DNA of 19,035 nucleotides from DAOUMF01 sp034411955 (GCA_034411955.1 DAOUMF010000198.1:1-19035); one strand, 5' to 3'. Counted from the stretch's first letter, positions 7,101-14,290 are shown. The notes: generated from the sequence alone by a model not told the origin. Made by a program: numbers and translations.

Positions 7101-8030
7101 CTACTGGGTTGCGTCCGCGACGCCAAGGATACGGACGGCGTTGTCGTGCAGGATGGCCCGCTTCTCGGCGGCCTTGAGGGGCAGCCGACGGATGCGGGCG
7201 GCGTCCAGGACGGGGTCGAACCAGGGGTAGTCGGAGCCGAACATCACGCGCTCGATGCCCACCCGTCGCAGGGCGGCCACCGCCTCCTCGTCGTTCAGCG
7301 CTGGCTGCTTCTCCGTCCCGTTGATGACGCCGCAGCAGTCGAAGAAGACGTTGGGATAGGCGCGGGCGAGGTCGGCGCAGGCGGCGAAGTGGCCGAAGGC
7401 GAGGTGGGCCATGACGGCGGTGAGTCTCGGGAACGCCGAGAGGACGTCCGGGAAGTGCTTGGGGTGAGCGTGGTCGGTGGTCTGCTGGCCCAGAGGGAAG
7501 GCGCCGGAGTGGAAGATGATAGGGAGGCCCAGATCCTGGGCGCGGTCGTAGGCGGGCCACAGGCGGCGGTCGTTGGGGTAGAAGCGCTGGTTGGCCGGAT
7601 GCAGCTTGATCCCGCGCGCGCCCTGCTGTCGCCGAAGGTCGATCTCGGCGACGAGCTCCTCCTCGCTCATGGAGGGGTCGAGGCTGATGAAGGCGACGAG
7701 CTTGGGATGCTGGCGGGCGACCTCGCAGGTCCAGTCGTTGCGGCGCTGGAGGCGGCCGATCATCTGGCGACGGATGTCGTCCTCGGCTTCGGCGCGCTGG
7801 GAGGGAGAGAGGTCGGCGGGCAGTTTGGCGAGAGCGGCGTCGAACATGTCGACCACGGGGGTCATATTCACCATCACCGCCTTCTGGATGCCGGCGCGAG
7901 CCATCAGCTCCAGCAGCTCGTCGACGGTACCGCCGTAGTCGGTCTGGCCGCTGCCCATCATCGCCTGGCGGCCTATCTCGCGGCTGTGGTAGGTGTGGAC
8001 ATGAGCGTCGATGATGGGGAAGTCGGACAT
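7101..8030 (-). CDS. Amidohydrolase family protein (TIM-barrel metal-dependent hydrolase)
   Basis: The 309-residue protein fits the Amidohydro_2 (ACMSD-like) group. Metal and catalytic residues are visible in order: HVH at 10-12, KLHP (K142, H144), FHSG (H174), MAHLAFGH (H209) and GSDYPW (D267). Members hydrolyse or decarboxylate diverse cyclic and aromatic compounds; the substrate here is unknown. The ATG at 8030 is 1 bp after the radC stop, so the two genes are probably translationally coupled. A longer open frame upstream runs over radC and lacks family similarity. Confidence 0.9.
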   Translation of the reverse strand: MSDFPIIDAHVHTYHSREIGRQAMMGSGQTDYGGTVDELLELMARAGIQKAVMVNMTPVVDMFDAALAKLPADLSPSQRAEAEDDIRRQMIGRLQRRNDWTCEVARQHPKLVAFISLDPSMSEEELVAEIDLRRQQGARGIKLHPANQRFYPNDRRLWPAYDRAQDLGLPIIFHSGAFPLGQQTTDHAHPKHFPDVLSAFPRLTAVMAHLAFGHFAACADLARAYPNVFFDCCGVINGTEKQPALNDEEAVAALRRVGIERVMFGSDYPWFDPVLDAARIRRLPLKAAEKRAILHDNAVRILGVADATQ

Positions 8031-8031
8031 G

Positions 8032-8745
8032 TCAGTCCGCCGGGAACCCCAGGTGGCGCTCGCGCAGGCTGACGAAGCCGTTGCGGGCCAGGACGATGTG
8101 GTCGAGGACATCGATGTTGAGGAGGGAGCCGGCTTCCCTGATCTGGCGCGTTATCGCCACGTCGTCAGCGCTGGGCGTGGGATCGCCCGAGGGGTGGTTG
8201 TGGACGATGATGACGGCCGGGCAGCCCTCCCGCACGGCCTCACGGAACAGGTCGGCGACCCGCACGTGGGTGGCGTTGACCGTCCCTTTGTACACCTCCG
8301 GCGCGGCCAGCACCTGGTTCCTGGTGTTGAGAAGGACGACGCGCAGGTGCTCCTGCTCCAGCAGGACCATGTCGGCCAGGAGGAGGTTGGCGATGTCCTG
8401 CGGGGAGCGGACGATGGGACGCTCGTCGGGGTGGGTGGCCAGCAGGCGGCGGCCGAGCTCCAGGGCGGCCAGCATCTGGGTGGCCTTGGCCTCGCCCACG
8501 GCGTGCTCCGCGCACAGCTCGCTGACGGAGGCGCGAGCTAGGCCGGGCAGTCCGTTAAAACGCGAGAGGAGGCGCGTGGCCTGGGCGACGACGTTCTCGC
8601 CGGCGCCGCCGGTGCGCAGGATGATCGCCAGCAGCTCGGCGTTGGAGAGCGCTGCTGCTCCCCACTGGCGCAGACGCTCCCGCGGTCGCTCTTCGGAGGG
8701 CATATCGCGGATGAGGGGACGGTACTCAACGGCTGGGGCGGTCAT
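8032..8745 (-). CDS. radC: RadC family protein (JAMM/MPN+ domain)
   Basis: The 237-residue protein has the standard RadC (UPF0758) layout: N-terminal helix-hairpin-helix region (about residues 30-100, with LSNAELLAIILRTG) and a C-terminal JAB/MPN+ metalloprotease-like domain. The metal motif HNHPSGDPTPSADD carries H182, H184, S187 and D195, all as expected for an active JAMM site. The name comes from a misassigned repair mutant; the biochemical role is still unsettled, though nuclease or DNA-processing roles are suspected. ATG at 8745 lies 16 bp after the LysM stop. The ribosome-binding site is weak, so it may depend on coupling to the upstream gene. Confidence 0.93.
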   Translation of the reverse strand: MTAPAVEYRPLIRDMPSEERPRERLRQWGAAALSNAELLAIILRTGGAGENVVAQATRLLSRFNGLPGLARASVSELCAEHAVGEAKATQMLAALELGRRLLATHPDERPIVRSPQDIANLLLADMVLLEQEHLRVVLLNTRNQVLAAPEVYKGTVNATHVRVADLFREAVREGCPAVIIVHNHPSGDPTPSADDVAITRQIREAGSLLNIDVLDHIVLARNGFVSLRERHLGFPAD

Positions 8746-8761
8746 CGGAGCGTCATTTCCC

Positions 8762-9298
8762 TCAGTACTGCGGGATGACGAGCACGTCGCCTGGCTGGAT
8801 GAACGGGGCGTCCTCCTGGGTGAGGCCATTCACGGCGAGGAGGTCCTCGACGGTGACGCCGAAGGAGGCCGCGATGCCGGAGGCGGTGTCGCCTTCTTGG
8901 ACGATGTACTCGATGGGGGCCGGCGGCTCGGTCGTGGGCTCCGGTGTCGGCTTAGGTGTGGGCTTGGGTGTGGGTGTGGCAGTGGCAGTGGCAGTGGCAG
9001 TGGGGGTAAGGGGTGGCGGCGGGGTAACGGGTTCTGGGGAGGAGGGTGGCGATGGCTCCGGCGCGATGATCTCCGAAGACTCGCCGGGGAGGCCAGGGGG
9101 ACGGATCAGGAGCCAGAGCGCCAGCACGCTGCCCACGAGGAGAACGAGCAAGGAGGCGCGGAAGAACGTGCCGGAGGGCGCGGCGTTGACGGGATTGAGG
9201 CAGTCGGCGCAGAGATCATCGCCGTGGTCGCGGCAGTAGGGGTTGCCGCAGCGAGGACAGCGCTGAGGGGCCTTCTTCCGACAGACGTAGCAGTCCAT
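8762..9298 (-). CDS. Zinc-finger / transmembrane / LysM-domain protein
   Basis: This 178-residue protein has three distinct parts. The N-terminus is Cys/His-rich: C3-x2-C6, C14-x2-C17, C22-x2-H25, C30-x2-C33, enough ligands for two zinc sites, resembling a B-box or zinc-ribbon. A single membrane segment covers about residues 47-66. Then comes a Pro/Thr/Ala-rich linker (about 74-128), and a C-terminal LysM domain from YIVQEGDTASGIAASFGV to PGDVLVIPQ (131-176). LysM binds N-acetylglucosamine polymers such as peptidoglycan. The likely topology is zinc finger inside and LysM outside. The linker includes a run of Thr-Ala dipeptides coded by tandem hexamers. ATG at 9298; the gene starts the block with radC, amidohydrolase and HAD. 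Confidence 0.88.
   Translation of the reverse strand: MDCYVCRKKAPQRCPRCGNPYCRDHGDDLCADCLNPVNAAPSGTFFRASLLVLLVGSVLALWLLIRPPGLPGESSEIIAPEPSPPSSPEPVTPPPPLTPTATATATATPTPKPTPKPTPEPTTEPPAPIEYIVQEGDTASGIAASFGVTVEDLLAVNGLTQEDAPFIQPGDVLVIPQY
8977..9000 (+). repeat. Tandem hexamer repeat, (TGGCAG)x4
   Basis: Four perfect TGGCAG copies are followed by a degenerate TGGGGG. They lie in the LysM gene and code for the Thr-Ala run in its extracellular linker; slippage would change linker length by two residues per unit without shifting frame. Confidence 0.85.
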
Positions 9299-9315
9299 GA
9301 CCTGTACGCGTACGC

Positions 9316-9349
9316 GCGGCCGGGAAAGCCGCGCTTCCTCCCCGGCCGC
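9316..9349 (-). terminator. Hairpin after rplL, possible terminator
   Basis: Perfect 9-bp arms GCGGCCGGG and CCCGGCCGC enclose a 16-nt loop that itself can form an AAGC/GCTT stem. It fills the 61-bp gap between rplL and the LysM gene. On the minus strand no U-run follows, so it may be a processing or Rho-linked hairpin; on the plus strand it is followed by ATTTTA. Confidence 0.5.
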
Positions 9350-9359
9350 ATTTTACAGG

Positions 9360-9779
9360 CTATTGCAGCTCCACGGTAGCGCCTGCATCCTGGAGTTTCT
9401 TGGTCGCCTCTTCGGCGTCGGCCTTGGAGACCGCCTCCTTGACATTGGTGGGGGTGGACTCCACCAGGTCCTTGGCTTCCTTGAGCCCCAGGGTGGTCAC
9501 CTCGCGGACGGCCTTAATCACGTTGATCTTGTTGGGGCCGATGTCCTTGAGATGGACAGTCCATTCCGTCTTCTCCTCTTCGGCGGCCTCAGCAGGGGCG
9601 CCGGGAGCGGCGGCGGCTGCCGGGGCGGCGGCCACGGCTACGGGAGCGGCGGCAGTGATGCCGAACTCGTCCTGCATGCGCTGGTTGAGATCCCGCAACT
9701 CCAGGATGGTCATCTCCTTGATGATGTCCAGCACCTTGTCTACGCGGGTCCCGTCTCCAGAAGACTTGGCTTTGGCCAT
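9360..9779 (-). CDS. rplL: 50S ribosomal protein L7/L12
   Basis: The 139-residue protein is the flexible stalk protein that recruits translation GTPases to the 50S subunit. The N-terminal dimerisation helix (VDKVLDIIKEMTILELRDLNQ, from about residue 13), an Ala/Pro-rich hinge (about 44-66) and the C-terminal domain (from WTVHL, ending ATVEL) are all present. Landmarks include KINVIKAVREVTTLGLKEAKDLVE, where the invariant Lys/Gly of the factor-binding surface lie. It is somewhat longer than usual because of about ten extra N-terminal residues (AKAKSSGDGTR). It lies 12 bp downstream of rplJ, with GGAGG ahead of the ATG. Confidence 0.97.
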   Translation of the reverse strand: MAKAKSSGDGTRVDKVLDIIKEMTILELRDLNQRMQDEFGITAAAPVAVAAAPAAAAAPGAPAEAAEEEKTEWTVHLKDIGPNKINVIKAVREVTTLGLKEAKDLVESTPTNVKEAVSKADAEEATKKLQDAGATVELQ

Positions 9780-9791
9780 GACGTTCCTCCT

Positions 9792-10361
9792 TTAGGCCTG
9801 TCCTTCGGTCGTTTCCAACTGGCGGGCGCGGGCCTCGATGAGGCCGGGCAGCTCGCTCAGGGCGGATTGCATAAGTGACGCCAGCTCCCGCAGGGGCGAA
9901 TCCAGCAGGCCGCTGAGGATGGCCAGAGGCGACTGGAGTTGGCCGGCTAGCTGGGCCAGCATGGTTGTCCTGGGGGGCAGGCGAACGAGATCCCGCAGGT
10001 CGTCCTGCGATATCACCTGACCCTCCATGAAGGCGCCGCGGATGGCGAAGGTAGGGGGTGCCGACTGCGCGTATTCGGTGATGGCCCTGGCGGCTTCGAT
10101 GGGGTCTTCGTAGCCGAGGACGAGGGCGGTGGGGCCCTCCACGATCTGCATCAGCTCCGGCATTCCCGTCTGTGCCGTGGCCAGGCGCAGCAAGTTGTTC
10201 TTGACTACCTTGACCTCCATGCTGGCCTGGCGCAGGCGCCGTCGCATCTGCTCCATCTCCGGCACCCGCAGTCCGCGGTAGTCGGTGCCGATGGTGATGG
10301 TGGCGCGGCTGATGCGCTGCTTCAGCTCCTCTACCGTATCGATCTTCTTCTGGGTCGGCAT
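9792..10361 (-). CDS. rplJ: 50S ribosomal protein L10
   Basis: The 189-residue protein anchors L7/L12 dimers to 23S rRNA at the stalk base. It shows TVEELKQRISRATITIGTDYRGL at the start, KVVKNNLLRLA and the EGPTALVLGYEDPIEAARAI segment typical of L10, then a C-terminal helix for L7/L12 binding. ATG at 10361 has AGGAG 7 bp upstream. It is preceded by a structured leader of the L10 type, through which L10-L7/L12 complexes usually repress their own synthesis. Confidence 0.97.
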   Translation of the reverse strand: MPTQKKIDTVEELKQRISRATITIGTDYRGLRVPEMEQMRRRLRQASMEVKVVKNNLLRLATAQTGMPELMQIVEGPTALVLGYEDPIEAARAITEYAQSAPPTFAIRGAFMEGQVISQDDLRDLVRLPPRTTMLAQLAGQLQSPLAILSGLLDSPLRELASLMQSALSELPGLIEARARQLETTEGQA

Positions 10362-10540
10362 GTGGCCGCTCCTGATCTGCAGGTCACGGCCCTGCCGTGA
10401 CCTGATGACTCGAAAGCAGAAATCCCTTGCCCGGAGGCAAGGGACGAAGGTTTGACCCGATCTTCGGTTCGTCCTGGCTGCCTCGGCGGGCCGGTGGTTT
10501 AACTCGTCTGCGGCGAGACCCGCTGTCTCGGGCGTTACCG
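10362..10540 (-). ncRNA. Ribosomal protein L10 leader
   Basis: The 187-bp gap between rplA and rplJ has the hallmarks of the L10 leader. On the minus strand GGACGAA (10468-10474) pairs with TTCGTCC (10442-10448), enclosing CCGA-AGA-TCGG, and AAACC is available for an internal-loop/kink-turn. An 8-bp stem CCCTTGCC/GGCAAGGG with TCCG loop (10424-10443) follows and is trailed by ATTTCTGCTTT, so it could act as an attenuator. It overlaps the GGACGAA-pairing strand by two bases. In other bacteria L10(L12)4 binds this leader and represses the rplJL operon. Confidence 0.8.
10380..10404 (-). promoter_or_regulatory. Extra 11-bp hairpin just before the rplJ ribosome-binding site
   Basis: CAGGTCACGGC and GCCGTGACCTG are perfect arms around a 3-nt loop. 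The hairpin ends 18 bp before the rplJ ATG and just upstream of its AGGAG. It is downstream of the conserved leader core and may expose or hide the ribosome-binding site, or act in processing. Confidence 0.75.
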
Positions 10541-10547
10541 AACGTTG

Positions 10548-10576
10548 ATTATACGCCAGCTCCCGCGCTAAGGGAA
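10548..10576 (-). promoter_or_regulatory. Promoter of the L10 leader-rplJ-rplL unit
   Basis: A consensus TATAAT lies at 10548-10553 on the minus strand and overlaps the rplA TAA stop (10549-10551). The -35 box is poor (TTCCCT at 10571-10576, 17-bp spacer, inside rplA). Transcription would start near 10541, at the head of the leader. Confidence 0.55.
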
Positions 10577-11271
10577 AGGGGGGGCTGGGGGTCCAGCTTG
10601 ATACCAGGCCCCATGGTGGAGGTGAGGGTGAGTGTGCGGATGAACTGGCCCTTGGCCCCGGCCGGTCTCTCGCGGACGATGGCGCCGATAAGCGTGTTTA
10701 GGTTCTCCAGGAGGGCTTCCTCGGAGAAGCTAACCTTGCCGATGGGCACGTGGATGAGGGAGGTACGATCCGTGCGGAACTCGACTCGGCCCTGCTTGGC
10801 GTCGCGGATCGCCTTGGGGAGGTCCTCGGCCTCGACCACGGTGTTGGTGCGGGGGTTGGGCATGAGCCCTCGCGGGCCCAGGATGCGGCCGAGACGGCCG
10901 ACCTTGCCCATCATCTCTTTGGTGGCCAGGGTCACCTCGAACTCCAGCCAGCCGCCCTCGATCTGTTTGACCAGGTCGTCAGAGCCGACATGGTCGGCGT
11001 CAGCCTCGTTGGCGATGCGGGCGGCCTCGCCCTCGGCGAAGACCAGGACGCGCTTGCTCTTGCCCAGTCCATGCGGGAGGACGATGGTGCCCCGTAGCTG
11101 CTGGTCGGCGTGGCGGGTGTCCAGTCCAGTGCGGACGTGCAGCTCCACCGTCTCGTCGAACTTGGCGAAGGCGTTCTCTTTGAGGAGCTTCACCGCCTCC
11201 TGGGGCTCATAGGCGCGCTCGCGGTCGATCTTCTCCAGGACGGCGCGATACTGCTTTCCCCGCTTGGCCAT
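10549..11271 (-). CDS. rplA: 50S ribosomal protein L1
   Basis: The 240-residue protein forms the L1 stalk of the 50S subunit near the E site and often represses its own operon. The sequence MAKRGKQYRAVLEKIDRE starts the family pattern; the signature LGRILGPRGLMPNPRTNTV and TLTSTMGPGIKLD near the C-terminus are clear. A 13-residue tail rich in Pro, Leu and Ser follows the usual end. ATG at 11271 lies 2 bp after the rplK stop. The stop codon is embedded in the -10 box of the next promoter. Confidence 0.97.
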   Translation of the reverse strand: MAKRGKQYRAVLEKIDRERAYEPQEAVKLLKENAFAKFDETVELHVRTGLDTRHADQQLRGTIVLPHGLGKSKRVLVFAEGEAARIANEADADHVGSDDLVKQIEGGWLEFEVTLATKEMMGKVGRLGRILGPRGLMPNPRTNTVVEAEDLPKAIRDAKQGRVEFRTDRTSLIHVPIGKVSFSEEALLENLNTLIGAIVRERPAGAKGQFIRTLTLTSTMGPGIKLDPQPPLSLSAGAGV

Positions 11272-11273
11272 GG

Positions 11274-11699
11274 CTAGCTGGTGACCTCCACGCCCATGCT
11301 GCGGGCGGTGCCTTCCACCATTCGCATGGCGGCCTCGATGTCGTTGGCGTTGAGGTCCTTCATCTTGCTCTCGGCTATCTGGCGCACCTGGTCGCGGCTG
11401 AGGGTGCCCACCTTCTCCCGGATCTGGGAGGAGCTCCCCTTCTCCAGGCCCAGGGCCTTCTTGATGAGATCAGAGGCGGGGGGCGTCTTGAGGGAGAAAA
11501 TGAAGGAGCGGTCCTCGTAGACGATGATCTCCACGGGGATGATGCTGCCGGCCTGGGAGGCTGTGCGCTCGTTGTACTCTTTGCAGAAGGCCATGATGTT
11601 GGCGCCGTGCTGGCCCAAGGCCGGACCCACGGGCGGCGCAGGTGTGGCCTTGCCGGCCTCCAGTTGGAGCTTGATGACGGCGCGGAGCTTCTTCGCCAT
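11274..11699 (-). CDS. rplK: 50S ribosomal protein L11
   Basis: The 141-residue protein has the full L11 length. The N-terminal domain shows KLQLEAGKATPAPPVGPALGQHG, including the Pro-rich loop that meets EF-G and thiopeptides, and the C-terminal rRNA-binding domain shows KTPPASDLIKKALGLEKGSS and MKDLNANDIEAAMRMVEGTARSMGV. It binds the GTPase-associated region of 23S rRNA. ATG at 11699 is 4 bp after the nusG stop, so the genes are cotranscribed. Confidence 0.97.
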   Translation of the reverse strand: MAKKLRAVIKLQLEAGKATPAPPVGPALGQHGANIMAFCKEYNERTASQAGSIIPVEIIVYEDRSFIFSLKTPPASDLIKKALGLEKGSSSQIREKVGTLSRDQVRQIAESKMKDLNANDIEAAMRMVEGTARSMGVEVTS

Positions 11700-11703
11700 G
11701 CGC

Positions 11704-12405
11704 CTACAGCCTCTCCACCTGGAGGAAGTCCAGCTCCACTGGCGTCTCCCGCCCGAAGAAGGATACCAGCACCCGCACCTTGCCCTTCTCCGCGTTGATA
11801 TCGTCCACGGTGCCGATGAAGTCGGCGAAGGGGCCGTCTACGATGCGGACGCTCTGTCCGACCTGGAAGCCGACTTTGATGCGGGGCTCCTCCGCGCGCA
11901 TCTGGCGGAGGATGGAGCGCACCTCCGGCTCATCAAGCGGTGTGGGCATGGTGCCGGAACCTACGAAGCCGGTCACCCCTGGGGTGTTGCGAACCACGGT
12001 CCATGCCATGCTGGAGCGGCCCTTGTCCTGGTCGGACGCGGTTGGGTCGTCCTGGCGCATTTCGATCATCTGAATCAGTACGTACCCGGGGAAGATCTTG
12101 CGGGGGACGGTGCGGCGAAGCCCGTCGCGGATTTCGATCTCGTCCACGGAGGGGACAACGACGTGGAAGATGAGGTCCTGGGCGTCCATGGACTTGATGC
12201 GCTGCTCCAGGTTCGTGCGGGCCTTGTCCTCATAGCCCGAGTAGGTGTGGACGACGTACCAGGCTCGTCCCGGCAGGAACATCTCTTCGTCGGAGATGAC
12301 AGGGCCCTTCGGGGACGCCTCCGCCGCTTCCTCCTGGAGCTCGGCGCTCTCATCGCTGGCACCCTCTTGCAGGGCGGCCTCCGTGCTCTTCTTCCTCCTG
12401 GCCAA
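11704..12405 (-). CDS. nusG: Transcription termination/antitermination protein NusG
   Basis: NusG binds RNA polymerase and influences pausing, Rho termination and coupling to ribosomes. The 233-residue product has an NGN domain (AWYVVHTYSGYEDKA from residue 48, FPGYVLIQM at 105-113, VVRNTPGVTGFVG) and a C-terminal KOW domain (VGQSVRIVDGPFADFIGTV). It is longer than the usual 175-185 residues because of an acidic N-terminal extension of about 45 residues and an insert (about 117-132, rich in Asp, Ser and Gln) after FPGYVLIQM. The start is TTG at 12405, with AGGAG 9 bp upstream in addition to one touching the codon. The secE stop is 12 bp upstream. Confidence 0.96.
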   Translation of the reverse strand: MARRKKSTEAALQEGASDESAELQEEAAEASPKGPVISDEEMFLPGRAWYVVHTYSGYEDKARTNLEQRIKSMDAQDLIFHVVVPSVDEIEIRDGLRRTVPRKIFPGYVLIQMIEMRQDDPTASDQDKGRSSMAWTVVRNTPGVTGFVGSGTMPTPLDEPEVRSILRQMRAEEPRIKVGFQVGQSVRIVDGPFADFIGTVDDINAEKGKVRVLVSFFGRETPVELDFLQVERL

Positions 12406-12417
12406 CTCCTATCACTC

Positions 12418-12741
12418 CTAGCGCAGAAGCAGGTGATCGATGAGCCAGCCAAAGCCGATGTCGATGCCGCCGAGGAGGGCCCCCACGAAGAGGGCGACGA
12501 TGACGACGACAACGGTGAGGTGCACGGTGTCCTGACGGCTGGGCCAGACTACCTTGCGTAGCTCGCTGATGATGTCCATGAGGAAGCGAGGGCGCCACGA
12601 GGCGACAGCGGCCAGGCCGGAACGGCCCTCCCCACGGGGAGCGGCACGGGCGCCGGTGCGCGGCAGGGGACGGGCGGACGCCTTGCCGCGAGCACCCTTG
12701 GGCTGCTTGGTGGGCGGGTGGCGCCGCAGGGCGCGGCTCAT
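12418..12741 (-). CDS. secE: Preprotein translocase subunit SecE
   Basis: SecE is the clamp subunit of the SecYEG protein channel. The C-terminal half is the minimal SecE: an amphipathic helix with DIISELRKVVWPSRQD, then a single membrane segment (VHLTVVVVIVALFVGALLGG). The first half, about 50 residues, is a basic Arg/Lys/Pro/Ala-rich extension (RRHPPTKQPKGARGK and onward) not found in the shortest SecE proteins. Product length is 107 residues. ATG at 12741 overlaps the rpmG stop as ATGA, so translation is coupled. nusG follows, the standard secE-nusG pair. Confidence 0.93.
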   Translation of the reverse strand: MSRALRRHPPTKQPKGARGKASARPLPRTGARAAPRGEGRSGLAAVASWRPRFLMDIISELRKVVWPSRQDTVHLTVVVVIVALFVGALLGGIDIGFGWLIDHLLLR

Positions 12742-12902
12742 CTCGCCTCCCGGTGCAGGCGGTGGCCCCGGCAGCGCGGGCAGAACTTGCGCAGCTCCAG
12801 GCGGTCGGGGTCGCTGCGGCGGTTCTTGGTGGTGACGTAGTTGCGGCTCCTGCACTCCGTGCAGGCCATCTCAGCCACCACCCGGTCCTCTTTACGGGCC
12901 AC
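12738..12902 (-). CDS. rpmG: 50S ribosomal protein L33
   Basis: This short gene encodes 54 residues starting MARKEDRVVAEMACTEC. L33 sits near the E site of the 50S subunit. The zinc-ribbon pairs C14-x2-C17 and C41-x2-C44 and the family block NYVTTKNRRSDPDRLELRKFC are present, so this is the zinc-binding (C+) form. I chose GTG at 12902 because it gives the normal L33 length; an internal ATG at 12869 would drop the first 11 residues. It starts 14 bp after the tuf stop, and its TGA overlaps the secE ATG. Confidence 0.95.
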   Translation of the reverse strand: MARKEDRVVAEMACTECRSRNYVTTKNRRSDPDRLELRKFCPRCRGHRLHREAR

Positions 12903-12916
12903 TTGTCAGACCTGCC

Positions 12917-14116
12917 TCACTCCGCGACCGTGGTGATGACGCCGGCGCCCACGGTGCGGCCGCCCTCGCGGATGGTGAAGCGGACGCCCTCCTCTATGGC
13001 GACCGGCTGGATGAGCTCCACGGACATCTTGATGTTGTCACCGGGCATCACCATCTCCATCCCCTCCGGCAGGTGGACGTCACCGGTGACGTCGGTGGTG
13101 CGGATGTAGAACTGGGGGCGGTAGCCGTTGAAGAAGGGGGTATGTCGGCCGCCTTCCTCCTTGCTCAGGACGTAGACCTCGCCCTCGAACTTGGTGTGAG
13201 GCTTGATGGAGCCGGGGTGGGCCAGCACCTGGCCCCGCTCCACCTCCTCCCGCTCGATGCCCCGCAGGAGGCAGCCCACGTTGTCGCCGGGCTCCCCCGA
13301 GTCTAGGGTCTTGCGAAACATCTCCACGCCGGTGCAGACGGTCTTGCGGGTGTCGGTGAAGCCTATGATCTCCACCTCCTCGCCCGGCTTGATGACGCCG
13401 CGCTCGATGCGGCCGGTGACAACGGTGCCGCGGCCCTTGATGCCAAACACGTCTTCGATGGGCATGAGGAAGGGCCTGTCGCGGGGACGGGTGGGCTCCG
13501 GGATGTACTCGTCGATGGCCTTCAGAAGCTCATGGATGGGCTGGAACTCCGGCGCGTTGGGATCGGTGCTCTCGCTCTGCATCGCCTTGAGGCAATCGCC
13601 GCGGATGATGGGGATGTCATCACCTGGGAACTGGTACTTGGTGAGCAGCTCCCGCACCTCCAGCTCGATGAGGTCTAGGAGTTCCGGGTCCTCCATCATG
13701 TCTACCTTGCTGAGGAATACGACCATGGCGGGGACCTCTACCTGGCGGGCGAGGAGGACGTGCTCCCTGGTCTGGGGCATGGGCCCGTCGTTGGCGGCGA
13801 CGACGAGGATGGCGCCGTCCATCTGGGCTGCGCCGGTGATCATGTTCTTGATGTAGTCTGCGTGACCGGGGCAGTCGATGTGGGCATAGTGGCGCTTGTC
13901 GGTCTCGTACTCCACGTGGGCGATGGCGATGGTGATGCCGCGCTGGCGCTCCTCCGGAGCCTTGTCGATGCTCCAGAAGTCGCGGTACTCGGCCATCTGC
14001 TTCAGGGCCAGGACCTTGGTCATGGCGGAGGTTAAGGTGGTCTTGCCGTGGTCGATGTGGCCGATGGTGCCCACGTTGAGGTGCGGCTTGGTGCGCACAA
14101 ACTTCTCTTTGGCCAT
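12917..14116 (-). CDS. tuf: Elongation factor Tu
   Basis: EF-Tu delivers aminoacyl-tRNA to the ribosome as a GTPase. The 399-residue product has all three domains: P-loop GHIDHGKTTL (19-28), switch II DCPGHADY (81-88) with its catalytic His, and the domain II/III blocks GRGTVVTGRIERG, GGRHTPFFNGYRPQFYIRTTDVTG and REGGRTVGAGV. Two nucleotide-binding motifs are unusual. The G4 motif NKxD is SKVD (136-139), and the G5 motif SAL is DCL (174-176). ATG at 14116 has AGGAGG upstream. The leader to the tRNAs is 98 bp and contains a 6-bp hairpin at 14151-14168. tuf is probably cotranscribed with the upstream tRNAs and the downstream rpmG-secE-nusG genes. Confidence 0.97.
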   Translation of the reverse strand: MAKEKFVRTKPHLNVGTIGHIDHGKTTLTSAMTKVLALKQMAEYRDFWSIDKAPEERQRGITIAIAHVEYETDKRHYAHIDCPGHADYIKNMITGAAQMDGAILVVAANDGPMPQTREHVLLARQVEVPAMVVFLSKVDMMEDPELLDLIELEVRELLTKYQFPGDDIPIIRGDCLKAMQSESTDPNAPEFQPIHELLKAIDEYIPEPTRPRDRPFLMPIEDVFGIKGRGTVVTGRIERGVIKPGEEVEIIGFTDTRKTVCTGVEMFRKTLDSGEPGDNVGCLLRGIEREEVERGQVLAHPGSIKPHTKFEGEVYVLSKEEGGRHTPFFNGYRPQFYIRTTDVTGDVHLPEGMEMVMPGDNIKMSVELIQPVAIEEGVRFTIREGGRTVGAGVITTVAE

Positions 14117-14214
14117 GCGGGAGTTCCTCCTATGCTGCGGCTCGTGGGATAGGGATCAAGACATCCCTGGCCCGCGCCCTATAATAGCCTGTCTTGCCTT
14201 AGAATATCCATTGG

Positions 14215-14290
14215 TGGAGCCCACGACCGGACTCGAACCGGTGACCCCGTTCTTACCAAGAACGTGCTCTACCAACTGAGCTACGTGGGC
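14215..14290 (-). tRNA. tRNA-Thr (GGU anticodon)
   Basis: The 76-nt cloverleaf has acceptor arms GCCCACG/CGTGGGC, anticodon stem CGTTC/GAACG with loop TTGGTAA giving anticodon GGT, and T-loop TTCGAGT. The CCA end is encoded. It lies directly upstream of tuf. Confidence 0.95.

Noticed and set aside
11524..12561. 345-codon open frame on the plus strand opposite rplK, nusG and secE
   Set aside because: It is antisense to well-recognised genes and is a product of high GC; the translation shows no domain.
14181..14186. TATTAT on the minus strand as a separate tuf promoter
   Set aside because: No acceptable -35 box at 16-18 bp; the upstream tRNA promoter explains expression.
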